Origin: Bacteriovorax sp037444575
Lineage (GTDB): Bacteria > Bdellovibrionota > Bacteriovoracia > Bacteriovoracales > Bacteriovoracaceae
Assembly (NCBI GenBank): GCA_037444575.1
Contig: JBBIME010000005.1
Span: 310,001 to 374,000 of the forward strand
DNA: 64,000 nt
Direction of reading: 5' to 3'
Shown here: piece after piece, positions 1 to 9,035 of the stretch
Layout: each line of letters begins with the position of its first letter
Position numbering within the stretch: position 1 is the stretch's first letter
The notes under the pieces: model-generated
The model's database searches: none
Seen by the model: the letters and a program-made list of their open reading frames with translations, nothing else
What the model was told of the DNA's origin: nothing
Translations under genes and position numbers: made by a program

Positions 1-2078
1 GTGAAAATTCGTTCATCTCCTGAGAATTTATGCAGGAGTTTTTCTATGTCGGAATCTTTATTTTGGATAAGATTTATTGCATCTGTTCTTGCTTCGTTTA
101 GGACATCGGCGTGTAAAATAATATTGGCCAGTCGCTTATGACTCTGACTTCCGGACTGATCTGTACCAAAAAGATCGCCCTCTCCTCTGATTTTCAGGTC
201 TTCTTCGGCGATTTTAAAGCCATCCGTGTTGCCCTCAATAACTTTTAGTCGTTCCATACTTAAGGCGGAGATAGTTTTGTCATTGACCAAAAAACAAAAT
301 CCAGGTTTTTCTCCACGACCAACACGCCCTCTTAATTGGTGAAGGGATGAAAGTCCAAAGCGCTCGGGATTCATAATGGCCATGACTGTGGCATTGAGTA
401 CGTTGATCCCAACTTCAATGACACTTGTTGAGACGAGTATATCGACTTGATGATTTTTAAATGCAGCAAACATTTGAGCTTTCTCGTCGGACTTCATTTG
501 TCCATGAAGCCCTTCAACATTGTGAGAAGGAAAATATTTTTTAAATTTTTCTAAGATGCTTTCAAGATTATGAAAATCTTGTTCCGTTTCTCCATTTTCG
601 CTAATGGCGGGAACAACAACATAAACTTGTTCCTTAAGTGAAAGTCTAGTCAGGATGAAACTTAAAAACTGCTGATAAGTTTCTTCTGTCACGATTCTTG
701 TTTTGTGCCCTTTTCTTCCTGCTGGCATCACTCTAATGGTGGAGATATCCAGGTCACCATATTGGGTTAAAGAAAGGGATCGAGGGATTGGAGTGGCAGA
801 CATAATTAAACAGTGAGATCCAGTTGTCTTGCTGGTTAAGCGAATGCGCTGATCAACTCCAAACTTATGTTGCTCATCTATAATAGCTAGCCCCAGCTCT
901 TTAAACTGAACGCTCTCTTGAATAAGGGAGTGGGTTCCAATAATAAAGTTAATTTTTCCTTCTTCTAATTCTTTTTGAATTTGTTTTTTTTCTTTGGCCG
1001 GTGTTGAGCCAAGAAGAAGGCGAACATTGTAAAAATTTGGATCAAATAGTTCCTTAGTCGCCAAATAGTGCTGAGTGGCCAGTGCTTCTGTTGGACACAT
1101 CAAAGCTACTTGAGCGCCATTTTCAATTACAATCATGGCCGCAATCATCGCGATTGTCGTTTTGCCACAACCAACATCTCCTTGAACTAATCTCATCATT
1201 GGATGAGCACCCATTAAATCACTTCGAACTTCCTTCATCGTTTTAGATTGATCTTCTGTTAAAGTGTAAGGATAGCGGGCACAAAATTTAGTAAATTGCT
1301 CATCGCTTATTTTAAAAGCTTTTGCTTCTGGTTTTTTAAAATATTGACGACGAAGATAAATTTTAATTTGGTCTTCAAAAAATTCTTCATAGATCAAACG
1401 CTTATGAGCGCGATCTTCTAATTCTTCGTTAGGCTTAATCTTTGCGTGAATAACTTTAAAGGACTCTGAAAGAGAAAGAAAATTTTTCTTTTTAATTAAT
1501 CCAAGAGGAAGAGTCTCAGGAATGCTATTCCAAAGAGACATTGGGATTTTGTCGAAATATTTTTTTATCTGAACACCCGGGATAGTATTAACTGTTGGGT
1601 ATTGAATTTTAAGTTCATTTGATACTGTTACAAAAGGGGATTCGCTATCCGGCGATTCAAGTTGGAAAAATTCCGGATTAGCAAATTGCATCTGTCCATT
1701 AAAGACACTGGCCTCCCCCATAAATTCAATATAGGTCGCTTTAGAAATTTTATCTTTAACTGAACCGTAGGAATTGAACCATTTCAAGGAGAGGATTCTG
1801 TCCGACATTGTGTCTTGAACATGCACCATGATGTTGTAAAGCATGGCCTTACCGCGGCCACGTATTCTGAAATTGGGTTTTGCTTGAATGTTAAGAACTT
1901 TGGCTCTCCCAATGAAAATTCGACCTTCTTCAATAAATTCAAAACTTCGAAGGGGAGGAAGTTCCACAACTCGAAGAGGAAAAATCCAAAGTAAATCCTG
2001 AACTTCCTTAATTCCTGCCGCAATTAATTTATCAATAGATTTTTGATTGGTCTTCCCTAGAAAACTTTCTAAGGGCAT
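1..2078 (-). CDS. recG: ATP-dependent DNA helicase RecG (3' end beyond window)
   Basis: RecG remodels stalled forks and Holliday junctions in the cytoplasm. Reading the minus strand gives an N-terminal wedge/OB region, then superfamily 2 helicase motifs in order: Walker A as GDVGCGKT, a DEQH box in IIDEQHKFG, motif III as MSATPIPR, and the C-terminal helicase domain with QLRGRVGRG. About 692 codons lie in the window without a stop, so only the last few residues are missing, given the family's usual length near 690 aa. I chose the ATG at 2078, which starts MPLESFLGK. A TTG at 2144 is in frame and overlaps the end of greA; using it would add 22 residues. It is last in the run membrane protein, zinc ribbon, greA, recG, probably one transcript. 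The identification is firm; the start is not. Confidence 0.93.
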   Translation of the reverse strand, partial: MPLESFLGKTNQKSIDKLIAAGIKEVQDLLWIFPLRVVELPPLRSFEFIEEGRIFIGRAKVLNIQAKPNFRIRGRGKAMLYNIMVHVQDTMSDRILSLKWFNSYGSVKDKISKATYIEFMGEASVFNGQMQFANPEFFQLESPDSESPFVTVSNELKIQYPTVNTIPGVQIKKYFDKIPMSLWNSIPETLPLGLIKKKNFLSLSESFKVIHAKIKPNEELEDRAHKRLIYEEFFEDQIKIYLRRQYFKKPEAKAFKISDEQFTKFCARYPYTLTEDQSKTMKEVRSDLMGAHPMMRLVQGDVGCGKTTIAMIAAMIVIENGAQVALMCPTEALATQHYLATKELFDPNFYNVRLLLGSTPAKEKKQIQKELEEGKINFIIGTHSLIQESVQFKELGLAIIDEQHKFGVDQRIRLTSKTTGSHCLIMSATPIPRSLSLTQYGDLDISTIRVMPAGRKGHKTRIVTEETYQQFLSFILTRLSLKEQVYVVVPAISENGETEQDFHNLESILEKFKKYFPSHNVEGLHGQMKSDEKAQMFAAFKNHQVDILVSTSVIEVGINVLNATVMAIMNPERFGLSSLHQLRGRVGRGEKPGFCFLVNDKTISALSMERLKVIEGNTDGFKIAEEDLKIRGEGDLFGTDQSGSQSHKRLANIILHADVLNEARTDAINLIQNKDSDIEKLLHKFSGDERIF

Positions 2079-2127
2079 GCTCCACTCAAGTGGAGCAGAT
2101 ATTTTTGTTGAGCTTTTTTTAGACTTA

Positions 2128-2601
2128 CTAGTCGATGAATTCAAATGATTCAACTTCGTACTCCACATCACCTTTTGGAGCTTTTACCACAACTGAGTCG
2201 CCTTCTTCTTTTCCAATGAGAGCGCGTCCAAGTGGAGATGTATATGAAATTTTATTTGCAGAGAAGTCAGCTTCGTCGTCTCCGACAAGTTTATATGTAT
2301 GGCTTTTGCCATCAGCATCTGTAAGCATAACAGTTGCACCAAAGACAATTTTAGTGCTTTTAATTTTTGAAACTTCCACAACTCGCGCTCGGGCAAGAAT
2401 ACCTTGAAGTTGAGCAATACGGCCCTCGATAATAGATTGGCGCTCTTTAGCTGAATGGTATTCAGCATTTTCTTTTAAGTCCCCAAGTTCGCGGGCCTCA
2501 GCAATAGCTGTCTTGATTTCTTCGCGCTCAACCTTAACGAGGTGATTGAGTTCAGTTTCAATTTTATTTTTTCCAGCGAGTGTTATAGGTACTTCTTCCA
2601 T
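2128..2601 (-). CDS. greA: Transcription elongation factor GreA
   Basis: GreA binds the RNA polymerase secondary channel and stimulates cleavage of backtracked transcripts. At 157 aa the protein is full length for the family. The N-terminal coiled coil carries the signature EARELGDLKENAEYHSAKE, and the C-terminal FKBP-like domain includes SPLGRALIGKEEGD. The ATG at 2601 is preceded by AGGAAAACC, a good ribosome-binding site. It sits 9 nt after the zinc-ribbon gene and its 3' end abuts or overlaps the start of recG, so co-transcription is likely. Nothing is missing from the family signature. Confidence 0.97.
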   Translation of the reverse strand: MEEVPITLAGKNKIETELNHLVKVEREEIKTAIAEARELGDLKENAEYHSAKERQSIIEGRIAQLQGILARARVVEVSKIKSTKIVFGATVMLTDADGKSHTYKLVGDDEADFSANKISYTSPLGRALIGKEEGDSVVVKAPKGDVEYEVESFEFID

Positions 2602-2610
2602 GGTTTTCCT

Positions 2611-2916
2611 TTATTTTTTAAAAAGTGATTCTGCTGAGTTTACAAGTTCATCTTTTGAAGGTCCGCTTGAGCCTCCGCCAGAGAGAACAAAATAATCACA
2701 GAAGTTTGCCTTTTCCTTATCAACAATTCGATCTGCATTGGGTTCAAGGCATTCATTATATACTTTGGGATCATAAAATTTACACATCTTACAACAGTGA
2801 AGGCTCTTAGAGCAATAGGGGCAGTCCTCTGTGCGAGCGACTTTAAAAGCTCCGATGACAGGGATATTTTTTTGGCAGTTGTAACATTTAAAACTTTGGG
2901 GATTTTGCTCAATCAT
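2611..2916 (-). CDS. Small zinc-ribbon protein, function unknown
   Basis: About 101 residues. Two CxxC knuckles (CYNC and CPYC) lie about 20 residues apart in the N-terminal half, followed by CCKMC and further cysteines, which indicates a metal-binding ribbon. The C-terminal 20 residues look flexible, rich in Gly and Ser. The reading frame is open to 2928, but the ATG at 2916 is better: it overlaps the stop of the upstream gene as TAATG and has GGAG 6 nt before it, a typical coupled start. No signal peptide or membrane segment. The position just upstream of greA suggests a cytoplasmic, possibly transcription- or translation-related role, but this is only inferred from context. Confidence 0.8.
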   Translation of the reverse strand: MIEQNPQSFKCYNCQKNIPVIGAFKVARTEDCPYCSKSLHCCKMCKFYDPKVYNECLEPNADRIVDKEKANFCDYFVLSGGGSSGPSKDELVNSAESLFKK

Positions 2917-3428
2917 TAAAAACTCCAATCCTTACTCAACCCAATTTTAAATCCAGTGAAAGGCATATTTGTTTCTCGATTGCCCTCAGGGTTGAAAAAT
3001 ATTTTCGGAAGATTGCGCTTATTATACTCTTCAACTGCCCGATTAAGATTGGCTTCATTTGTCACTTCTAATGTTCTGGCGACCAAAAAGTTTACTAATA
3101 TAGTTGCAGCACCAGAAATGATATAAATTTGACTATCTTGGGGGTTCGAAGTGAAAAAACCCACGAGCAGAAGTCCAGTTCCTGCCGTTCCTAAGATTGC
3201 ATTGGGCCAGCGAGTTCCCGAGTTTTTTTGATATGTATCTAGATATTCCTTAGCGACAGGATCCTTCTCTAGGTGATAGCGAAGGCCTTCGCCCTTTTCA
3301 GAGGCATTGGAATCAACGAGGACTTCTTGGTAATTGATGATGGCAATGCGACTGCACGTTTCAACTGCATTTCCAGCAAATGGCACCAGAGATAAAAAAA
3401 TAAGAAAAGCAAAAAGAAAATTGCGCAA
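2916..3428 (-). CDS. Secreted or inner-membrane protein, function unknown
   Basis: About 170 residues with a cleavable-looking signal peptide (hydrophobic FLFAFLIFLSLVPFAGNA), a hydrophilic segment, then two hydrophobic stretches (around ILGTAGTGLLLVGFF and IYIISGAATILVNFLVA) and a polar C-terminus. I do not recognise a family. The frame is open up to 3479, but a TATAAT at 3453-3458 on this strand would put the transcript start near 3446, downstream of that ATG. TTG at 3428 has GAGG spaced 5 nt before it, so it is the likelier start; GTG at 3434 is the alternative. It is the first gene of the run that ends in recG and is divergent from the AarF kinase gene. Confidence 0.7.
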   Translation of the reverse strand: MRNFLFAFLIFLSLVPFAGNAVETCSRIAIINYQEVLVDSNASEKGEGLRYHLEKDPVAKEYLDTYQKNSGTRWPNAILGTAGTGLLLVGFFTSNPQDSQIYIISGAATILVNFLVARTLEVTNEANLNRAVEEYNKRNLPKIFFNPEGNRETNMPFTGFKIGLSKDWSF

Positions 3429-3452
3429 ATTCACCTCAATTTTGATTTTTTG

Positions 3453-3481
3453 ATTATAATATAGGGACACCCCATTCAAAA
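3453..3481 (-). promoter_or_regulatory. Probable sigma-70 promoter of the recG-greA operon
   Basis: On the minus strand TATAAT (3453-3458) is preceded 17 bp upstream by TTTTGA. It lies in the short divergent gap before the AarF gene and decides the start of the first operon gene. The -10 is a perfect hexamer; the -35 is weak. Confidence 0.5.
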
Positions 3482-3490
3482 GGTTTTTTC

Positions 3491-5218
3491 ATGGATTTGA
3501 TTAGAGCAGGCCTGGGTCTTAGTAAAACGATTCGAAATGTCGGGAGATTGCAAGAAATCGTCATGGTTTTCGGCAAACACGGCTTTGATGAATTCATTAC
3601 GAACACCGTTACGGGAAAAATTCCGAACTTTGCTTTACCTAAATCTCAAAAACGCATATCAGAAGAACTCGCCAATAAATCAGAAAAAGACTGGAACCAA
3701 GTTTTAGGATTTAGACTGCGCAAATGTTTTGAAGAGTTAGGACCGGCCTTTATAAAGTTTGGACAGCTCTTAAGTTCGCGAGAAGATATTTTCCACCCTT
3801 CATTCATAGAAGAAATGCGAATGCTTCGCGATAAGGTAAATCCAGTTCCTTTAGCGGATGTTTTGCCTTTAATCGAAAAATCTCTTGGCAAAAAAATTGA
3901 TCAAATTTTCAAAGAGGTTGATCCTAATGCCATTGGGACGGCTTCAATTGGAGTTGTTTACCGCGCCACTCTTATGGATGGAAGTCCGGTTGTTATCAAA
4001 GTTCGTCGTCCTGGAATTGAAAAAGAAATCGAAACCGATTTTTCAATTCTCATGTTTTTGGCCACTCAAGCTGAAAGAGTCAGTGCGGAACTCCGCTATC
4101 TCGGAATTTCTAGAGTCATTAACGATTTTGGATTCACACTTCAGCGAGAATTAAATTTTAACATTGAAGCTCTCAATTGCGAGCGATTAAAAAAGAACTT
4201 AGACAAGCACGATGATAAAAAAATTTATTACATCCCTAAAGTTTACAAAGAATACTCATCAGAAGATGTTTTGGTTATTGAAGAATTAAAAGGAATTCCT
4301 TTCAGCAACAATGCACTTATATTAGAAAAAAAAGAAGAGCTCATTCCGAAGATGGAATATGGTATTCAACTTTTTTTAAAGACATTTCTTAAAGATGGTT
4401 TCTTTCATGCAGATCTCCACGGTGGAAATTTCTTTTATCTAAATGATGGTGTTAACAGCGGACGCATTGGACTTATTGATTTTGGTCTTATGGGAAGTCT
4501 TAGTAAAAATGGAAGACACCATTTTATCGCAATTGTTTATGCATTAATTTCATACAATTATGAAAATCTTGTCTATGAATTTTTGGATGTCGCTGAATAT
4601 GACACCATCCCAGATATTGATGGTCTCATTCGCGATGTGCGCGATGATCTCAGTCCATTTGTAGGTCTATCAGTAAAGCAGACAAACTTCTCGGAGTTGC
4701 TAACAGTTGTTTTAAGCACACTAAAAAAGCATCAGATTTACCTTCCTCGCGAATGGTACATTATTTTTAGAGCATTGATCACAATTGACGGTGTTGGGAA
4801 ATCACTTGGAATCGATCTGAATATTTTTGGTATTTTAGAAGCAGACATCAATGAGATTGTACAAAGTACATTCAATAAAGAGGAACTGATGGAAGAAGCG
4901 GCCTGGGCCGCACGCGATTTAACCTCATCTGTTAGAATTCTTCCAAGACACATAAGGTGGTTTCTTCGCGATTTTGCCAAAAAAGGTTATGCAATTGAAA
5001 TCAAAAATACAGGGTATGAAAGAGAGTTTTCGGCCCTTACAAGCTCGCTAATCTTCTTAAGCTTTACATTGCTTGCGGGAATTTTTGTGTTCTCAGGCGT
5101 CTTTATTATCGGAACCAAAGAGATCCACACATGGAGTGAGATCCCAACTATGAGCTGGATTGCTTGGAGTTTTGGACTTCTACTGTTTGCCTCAGGTATC
5201 AGTTCCTTGAAGAAGTAA
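3491..5218 (+). CDS. AarF/ABC1/UbiB family kinase-like protein
   Basis: Atypical protein-kinase-like ATPase of the UbiB/ADCK family, whose members support ubiquinone synthesis or lipid homeostasis at the inner membrane. Visible family marks: the KxGQ motif in KFGQLLSSRED, the substitute Gly-rich loop GTASIGVVYRA, the lysine in VVIKVRRPG, the catalytic loop as HADLHGGNF and the metal-binding DFG in LIDFGLMG. Two hydrophobic helices end the protein (about residues 520-570), as in UbiB. At 575 aa the length is normal. The ATG at 3491 has AAGG upstream. The loop reads HADLHGGN rather than the common HADPHPGN; the catalytic residues are kept. No ubiquinone gene is adjacent, so the substrate stays open. 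Confidence 0.9.
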   Translation: MDLIRAGLGLSKTIRNVGRLQEIVMVFGKHGFDEFITNTVTGKIPNFALPKSQKRISEELANKSEKDWNQVLGFRLRKCFEELGPAFIKFGQLLSSREDIFHPSFIEEMRMLRDKVNPVPLADVLPLIEKSLGKKIDQIFKEVDPNAIGTASIGVVYRATLMDGSPVVIKVRRPGIEKEIETDFSILMFLATQAERVSAELRYLGISRVINDFGFTLQRELNFNIEALNCERLKKNLDKHDDKKIYYIPKVYKEYSSEDVLVIEELKGIPFSNNALILEKKEELIPKMEYGIQLFLKTFLKDGFFHADLHGGNFFYLNDGVNSGRIGLIDFGLMGSLSKNGRHHFIAIVYALISYNYENLVYEFLDVAEYDTIPDIDGLIRDVRDDLSPFVGLSVKQTNFSELLTVVLSTLKKHQIYLPREWYIIFRALITIDGVGKSLGIDLNIFGILEADINEIVQSTFNKEELMEEAAWAARDLTSSVRILPRHIRWFLRDFAKKGYAIEIKNTGYEREFSALTSSLIFLSFTLLAGIFVFSGVFIIGTKEIHTWSEIPTMSWIAWSFGLLLFASGISSLKK

Positions 5219-5391
5219 CTACTCAATTTGCCTCATTAAATTGGCTGCTGAAGCAGGGATAAGCTTAGAGTACAAATCAAGTATTATTAAAGGTTTATTA
5301 GGTTCTTGTAAGGCAAAAAACGCAACCTTGTTTACCCTACTCTAATAAGGGCATAAAATTAAACAATATAAAGATAGTCCACGAGGTCCTT

Positions 5392-8300
5392 ATGTTAAGA
5401 AGTTTAATTCTCATTGCTTTGTCTCTGAATATTGCTTTTGCAAAGACTCGTTTTACTGAAGTAGAAAAAAAGAATTTAAAAGAAAGCATAAAAAAAGATA
5501 TCAGCGGTTTAAAGAAAAAGAATAAAACTGAATCTGTAACATTAGAAATGATCAAGGCCGATTTTGATCGCATTCTTATTAGTCTAAAGGACGGAGAAAA
5601 AGCCAATTCAGCCGAAAGTGAAGATCTCCAGAAAAAATTTGATGCATTCAAGAGCTCAGCCTCTACTGCAAATCTTGAACAAAATTATAATAAATTTATT
5701 GATGATCAGATAAAGGAACTTGAAAGAAAACCTCTAGAAAAAACAAAAGAAGGAAAAGTTTGTAATAGTTGGGGTTGTGATGAAGGACTAACCTGTGCAA
5801 TTTCTCTAAAAGAAGAAGAGAGTAGATCGTGCAAAGAAGGTTTGAAAGAATGTAACGAAGATAAAGATTGTTGCTCTTTAAAATGTAACTCAGATTCAAA
5901 AACAAAGAAAAAAACTTGTGAAAAAGTATCACGTTGTTTCCGTCCGGTAGCTCTTGGACAATCTTGTGCAGAAAATCCTGTTTGTGTATCTGGAGCCTGC
6001 CTGCCTTATAATTCTGAAACATCTGGAATTGGCGAATGCTCGGTTAAAGGTAAAGAATGCAAGAAAAATTCAGAATGTTGCTCTAATTCTTGTGTTTCAA
6101 ATAAATGTGTTGATTCATTTGTGTGTAAAGATTGCGCGAAAGATGGAGCTAAACCTCGTGGAAAAAAATGTTGTGAAGGTCTCTATCTAGATGAGGAAGG
6201 TCGTTGTGTACCAGATGCACCTCCGGCAGTTCTTCCACAAGTTAGAGTAAGACCACAATTAAAAATATTAGATACTTTCGTTGCTCTATTTATTTCAAAT
6301 GCATCTGCAACTGAAGGCGCCACATATGCAGAAAAAGCTAAAAATGCAGCGGATGCAGCTAAAGCAGCACAAGATAATGCTGATGCAAGTGCAGCAGAGG
6401 CACAGAGATTAAGAAATGAAGCAGATGATTTGGCAACTCAATTAGCTTCGGCAAAAACTCAATGTGAAGAAGATAAAAAACATTGTAGTGGAGATGTATG
6501 TCACCCTCATTCGTGTACACAAGTCACTTCTCTTACAAAGCAGTGGAATACAACACATAAAAAGCAACTAGAAGCAGAGGCAAAAGTAGCAAAAGATGCT
6601 GAAACAGCAAAAGCACTCAAGCTAGAGGCGGGGATTGCAGCAGACAATGCAAACGCTTCAAGTGCTGCAGGACAAGCAGCTATGGCAAAACAGTTGGAGT
6701 CTGCAGCACCAGTAATAAATTTAACTCGTACGTCAGACTTTAATACTTGCAACATTCGTGTCCGAGATGATTTCTTTAAGCAGCTTCAAAAGACTCCAAA
6801 CCCAGGAGGGCAGGGAAATCTGCTTGATTTAGAAACGGCCATGTTGGCATTTGATTTTGTACTTTTATCTGAAGAAGGAATCAATGATTACTGGCTCACG
6901 ACGACTACTGATCCAAAAACTTCTTTATATGGACGATTAAAAGCAATCGCTGTTGAGCATCGTGCCCAAAGAAAAGAGACGAATAAAAAAATTGATACAT
7001 TAAATGAGCGACTAACTTGTATGTGTATAGATGCTCAGGGAATGAACAATCCCAAAATCACTAAAGATAAGAAAGAATTTTTTAAAGCTAAATGTGCGGA
7101 GTACGCTACATTATCATTAGCAGGAGAGAATGGAGCTGCTACAGCTAGTACAGGAGCTTCTGGTATAAAAGGGAAGCGTCTCATTGTTCATTGGACACAA
7201 ACACTCCAGGACTTTAATGCTACATTGGCGATTAATAACTCAAATGCATTTAATAAAATCAATGATGTTTTAAATTGGGTTAAGCTTCAAAATAATTCTG
7301 ATTGGGGAGGAACTTCAACTCGACCGAACACTCTTTTTGGTTGGTCGACAAAAGTCTCTGGAGGATTTTTCGGAAGCTTCTTCAATGCTTTTTTTACAAT
7401 GATCGGATTTTTTGGAGAAGCAGATTCTAGAGGTTACAATGATCCAACATCTCCAGAGATGATTTTAAAATCAGCTATGAATGGAGCTTGGTTTACTGGT
7501 AACCCTACAATTTCAGATCGCAACAATGGGTCGACAGATTGTGATGCTTATACAGCAACGTGTACATCTTATACACGAGCTTTACATCAACCTTATAACG
7601 ATGTTTGTAAGTATAATATCTCAAGCCATGCTTGTGTTAAAAACTTTATTATTTACGACGATGGACATCAGTCTAAATACATTATCGACCCATGGATACC
7701 TCTCAATGTTAAGAAAGAAACTATTTTGGGTGTTAATGCCGGAAGTGATTATGCTAAGAAGTTAGATGACAGCTTTGCACGAACATTTCCATTCATGCAG
7801 GCATTAAATCTTGGGGAGCAAGGAAACTATGATTCTGTAGACAACCAAAGATTTTTTGAGCGAAGAGTTGTTGACTCGTATTTCTCAGATATAAGCAAAA
7901 ACAAAAGTGATTATTTGTTAAAAGCTGATGCAATAAAAGAGATCAAAGCAAAAGCGAGACAATTTGCAATAGATGAACAATTTTTTCAAGAAGGGGATTC
8001 GGAAAATTTAGCGGCATTTGGTGATTATGCTTTTAACTACCACTTCATTTATCCAAAGACCTCATATGTTAATCAAATCAGTTATCCGACTGTAGGTCTT
8101 TCAAGCTATCTAATATTTATGACTAACGGGGTTGCTGGTAATTTGAGTATTGGTAACCTGGGGGCTGTAAAAACATTTGGTAATTTAAATGAAAAATATC
8201 TTCAAGATTATTTAAAAACTCTCATGTTGTATCGCGATCAAGCTATCAATCAAGCTGATAAAACAGCGCTAGTTAAGATCGATGGTGAAATGGCCTGGGC

Positions 8301-8994
8301 GCAAAAACAATTGAACAACCAAGTAACTCTCAATGCGTGTATGGGAGATACAAAGCTTACAAGTTATGATCCTGCAACGATTAATTCGATCGCTAGAACT
8401 GCGGGTGTTTCGGAAGTAAATTTATCAGGAAGTGATATGGGGGTACTGAATGCTGTGGGAAAACTTCGTCAAGTTCGCCAAGATCAATTAAAGAAACTTG
8501 ATTTTTATAATAAGGCCATGGCCGCCAGTGGTAACCCTGAGCGCGTGGCCCAAGTTGCAGAAGCGGCAAAATCTTTTGCGGGGAATTTTACAAGTCCTGT
8601 CTCTGGAGCGCATGGAGGAGGCAACCTTCTTGGGGGAAATGTAGCTGACGCTTTAGGGCCTAAGACTGCTGCAATAGGGACAAGCAAAAAGAAGTCGGAC
8701 TTACCTAAATATGATATGAATTTTGGTGGAGCATCTTCTTCTGGCGGATCTCGCTCTTCAAGCAAGCCCGCTGTTGATAACAAGACAGAGTCACATGATA
8801 ATAGTGAGCTGGATGAAGACGCTAAGAAATTAGCTGATGCGATCAGTGCTCGAGATAAATCCAACAAAGCGAAGTACACGTCAAATGATGAGATGAGCCT
8901 TTTTGAAAAGGTAACAAATGCATACATCAGAAATTACGATAGAATTCTAGAAACGAGAAAGAAAGCGAATGATAGCGTAGAGCCGCAACAGTGA
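5392..8994 (+). CDS. Giant secreted cysteine-rich protein with conserved C-terminal tail
   Basis: 1200 residues with a signal peptide (MLRSLILIALSLNIAFA), a Lys/Glu-rich helical stretch, then a disulfide-type region at about residues 120-275 with repeated CxxDxDCC/CxxNSECC patterns (for example CNEDKDCCSLKC and CKKNSECCSNSC). An Ala-rich coiled coil follows (about 305-430), then a large non-repetitive region. The last 60 residues contain ISARDK, then a helix ending TNAYIRNYD; 26 of 33 aligned positions there are identical to the end of the 883-aa protein at 9731. Such a shared terminus could be a sorting or docking signal, but this is inference. No enzyme motif was recognised. A terminator overlaps the stop codon. 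Probably exported to the periplasm or cell surface. Confidence 0.85.
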   Translation: MLRSLILIALSLNIAFAKTRFTEVEKKNLKESIKKDISGLKKKNKTESVTLEMIKADFDRILISLKDGEKANSAESEDLQKKFDAFKSSASTANLEQNYNKFIDDQIKELERKPLEKTKEGKVCNSWGCDEGLTCAISLKEEESRSCKEGLKECNEDKDCCSLKCNSDSKTKKKTCEKVSRCFRPVALGQSCAENPVCVSGACLPYNSETSGIGECSVKGKECKKNSECCSNSCVSNKCVDSFVCKDCAKDGAKPRGKKCCEGLYLDEEGRCVPDAPPAVLPQVRVRPQLKILDTFVALFISNASATEGATYAEKAKNAADAAKAAQDNADASAAEAQRLRNEADDLATQLASAKTQCEEDKKHCSGDVCHPHSCTQVTSLTKQWNTTHKKQLEAEAKVAKDAETAKALKLEAGIAADNANASSAAGQAAMAKQLESAAPVINLTRTSDFNTCNIRVRDDFFKQLQKTPNPGGQGNLLDLETAMLAFDFVLLSEEGINDYWLTTTTDPKTSLYGRLKAIAVEHRAQRKETNKKIDTLNERLTCMCIDAQGMNNPKITKDKKEFFKAKCAEYATLSLAGENGAATASTGASGIKGKRLIVHWTQTLQDFNATLAINNSNAFNKINDVLNWVKLQNNSDWGGTSTRPNTLFGWSTKVSGGFFGSFFNAFFTMIGFFGEADSRGYNDPTSPEMILKSAMNGAWFTGNPTISDRNNGSTDCDAYTATCTSYTRALHQPYNDVCKYNISSHACVKNFIIYDDGHQSKYIIDPWIPLNVKKETILGVNAGSDYAKKLDDSFARTFPFMQALNLGEQGNYDSVDNQRFFERRVVDSYFSDISKNKSDYLLKADAIKEIKAKARQFAIDEQFFQEGDSENLAAFGDYAFNYHFIYPKTSYVNQISYPTVGLSSYLIFMTNGVAGNLSIGNLGAVKTFGNLNEKYLQDYLKTLMLYRDQAINQADKTALVKIDGEMAWAQKQLNNQVTLNACMGDTKLTSYDPATINSIARTAGVSEVNLSGSDMGVLNAVGKLRQVRQDQLKKLDFYNKAMAASGNPERVAQVAEAAKSFAGNFTSPVSGAHGGGNLLGGNVADALGPKTAAIGTSKKKSDLPKYDMNFGGASSSGGSRSSSKPAVDNKTESHDNSELDEDAKKLADAISARDKSNKAKYTSNDEMSLFEKVTNAYIRNYDRILETRKKANDSVEPQQ

Positions 8995-9024
8995 GAGAAC
9001 GTTTTCACGGCGCTACGTTTTTTT
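8976..9024 (+). terminator. Rho-independent terminator overlapping the end of the 1200-aa gene
   Basis: CGTAGAGCCG at 8976-8985 pairs with CGGCGCTACG at 9008-9017 with one mismatch, and seven T follow at 9018-9024. The stop codon (8992-8994) lies in the loop, so the last codons double as terminator stem. Confidence 0.7.
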
Positions 9025-9035
9025 AGGATAAAAAA

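Noticed and set aside
8505..8927. 140-aa open frame on the minus strand inside the 1200-aa gene
   Set aside because: Shadow of the real gene: composition is Ser/Ala/Leu-rich and there is no ribosome-binding site.
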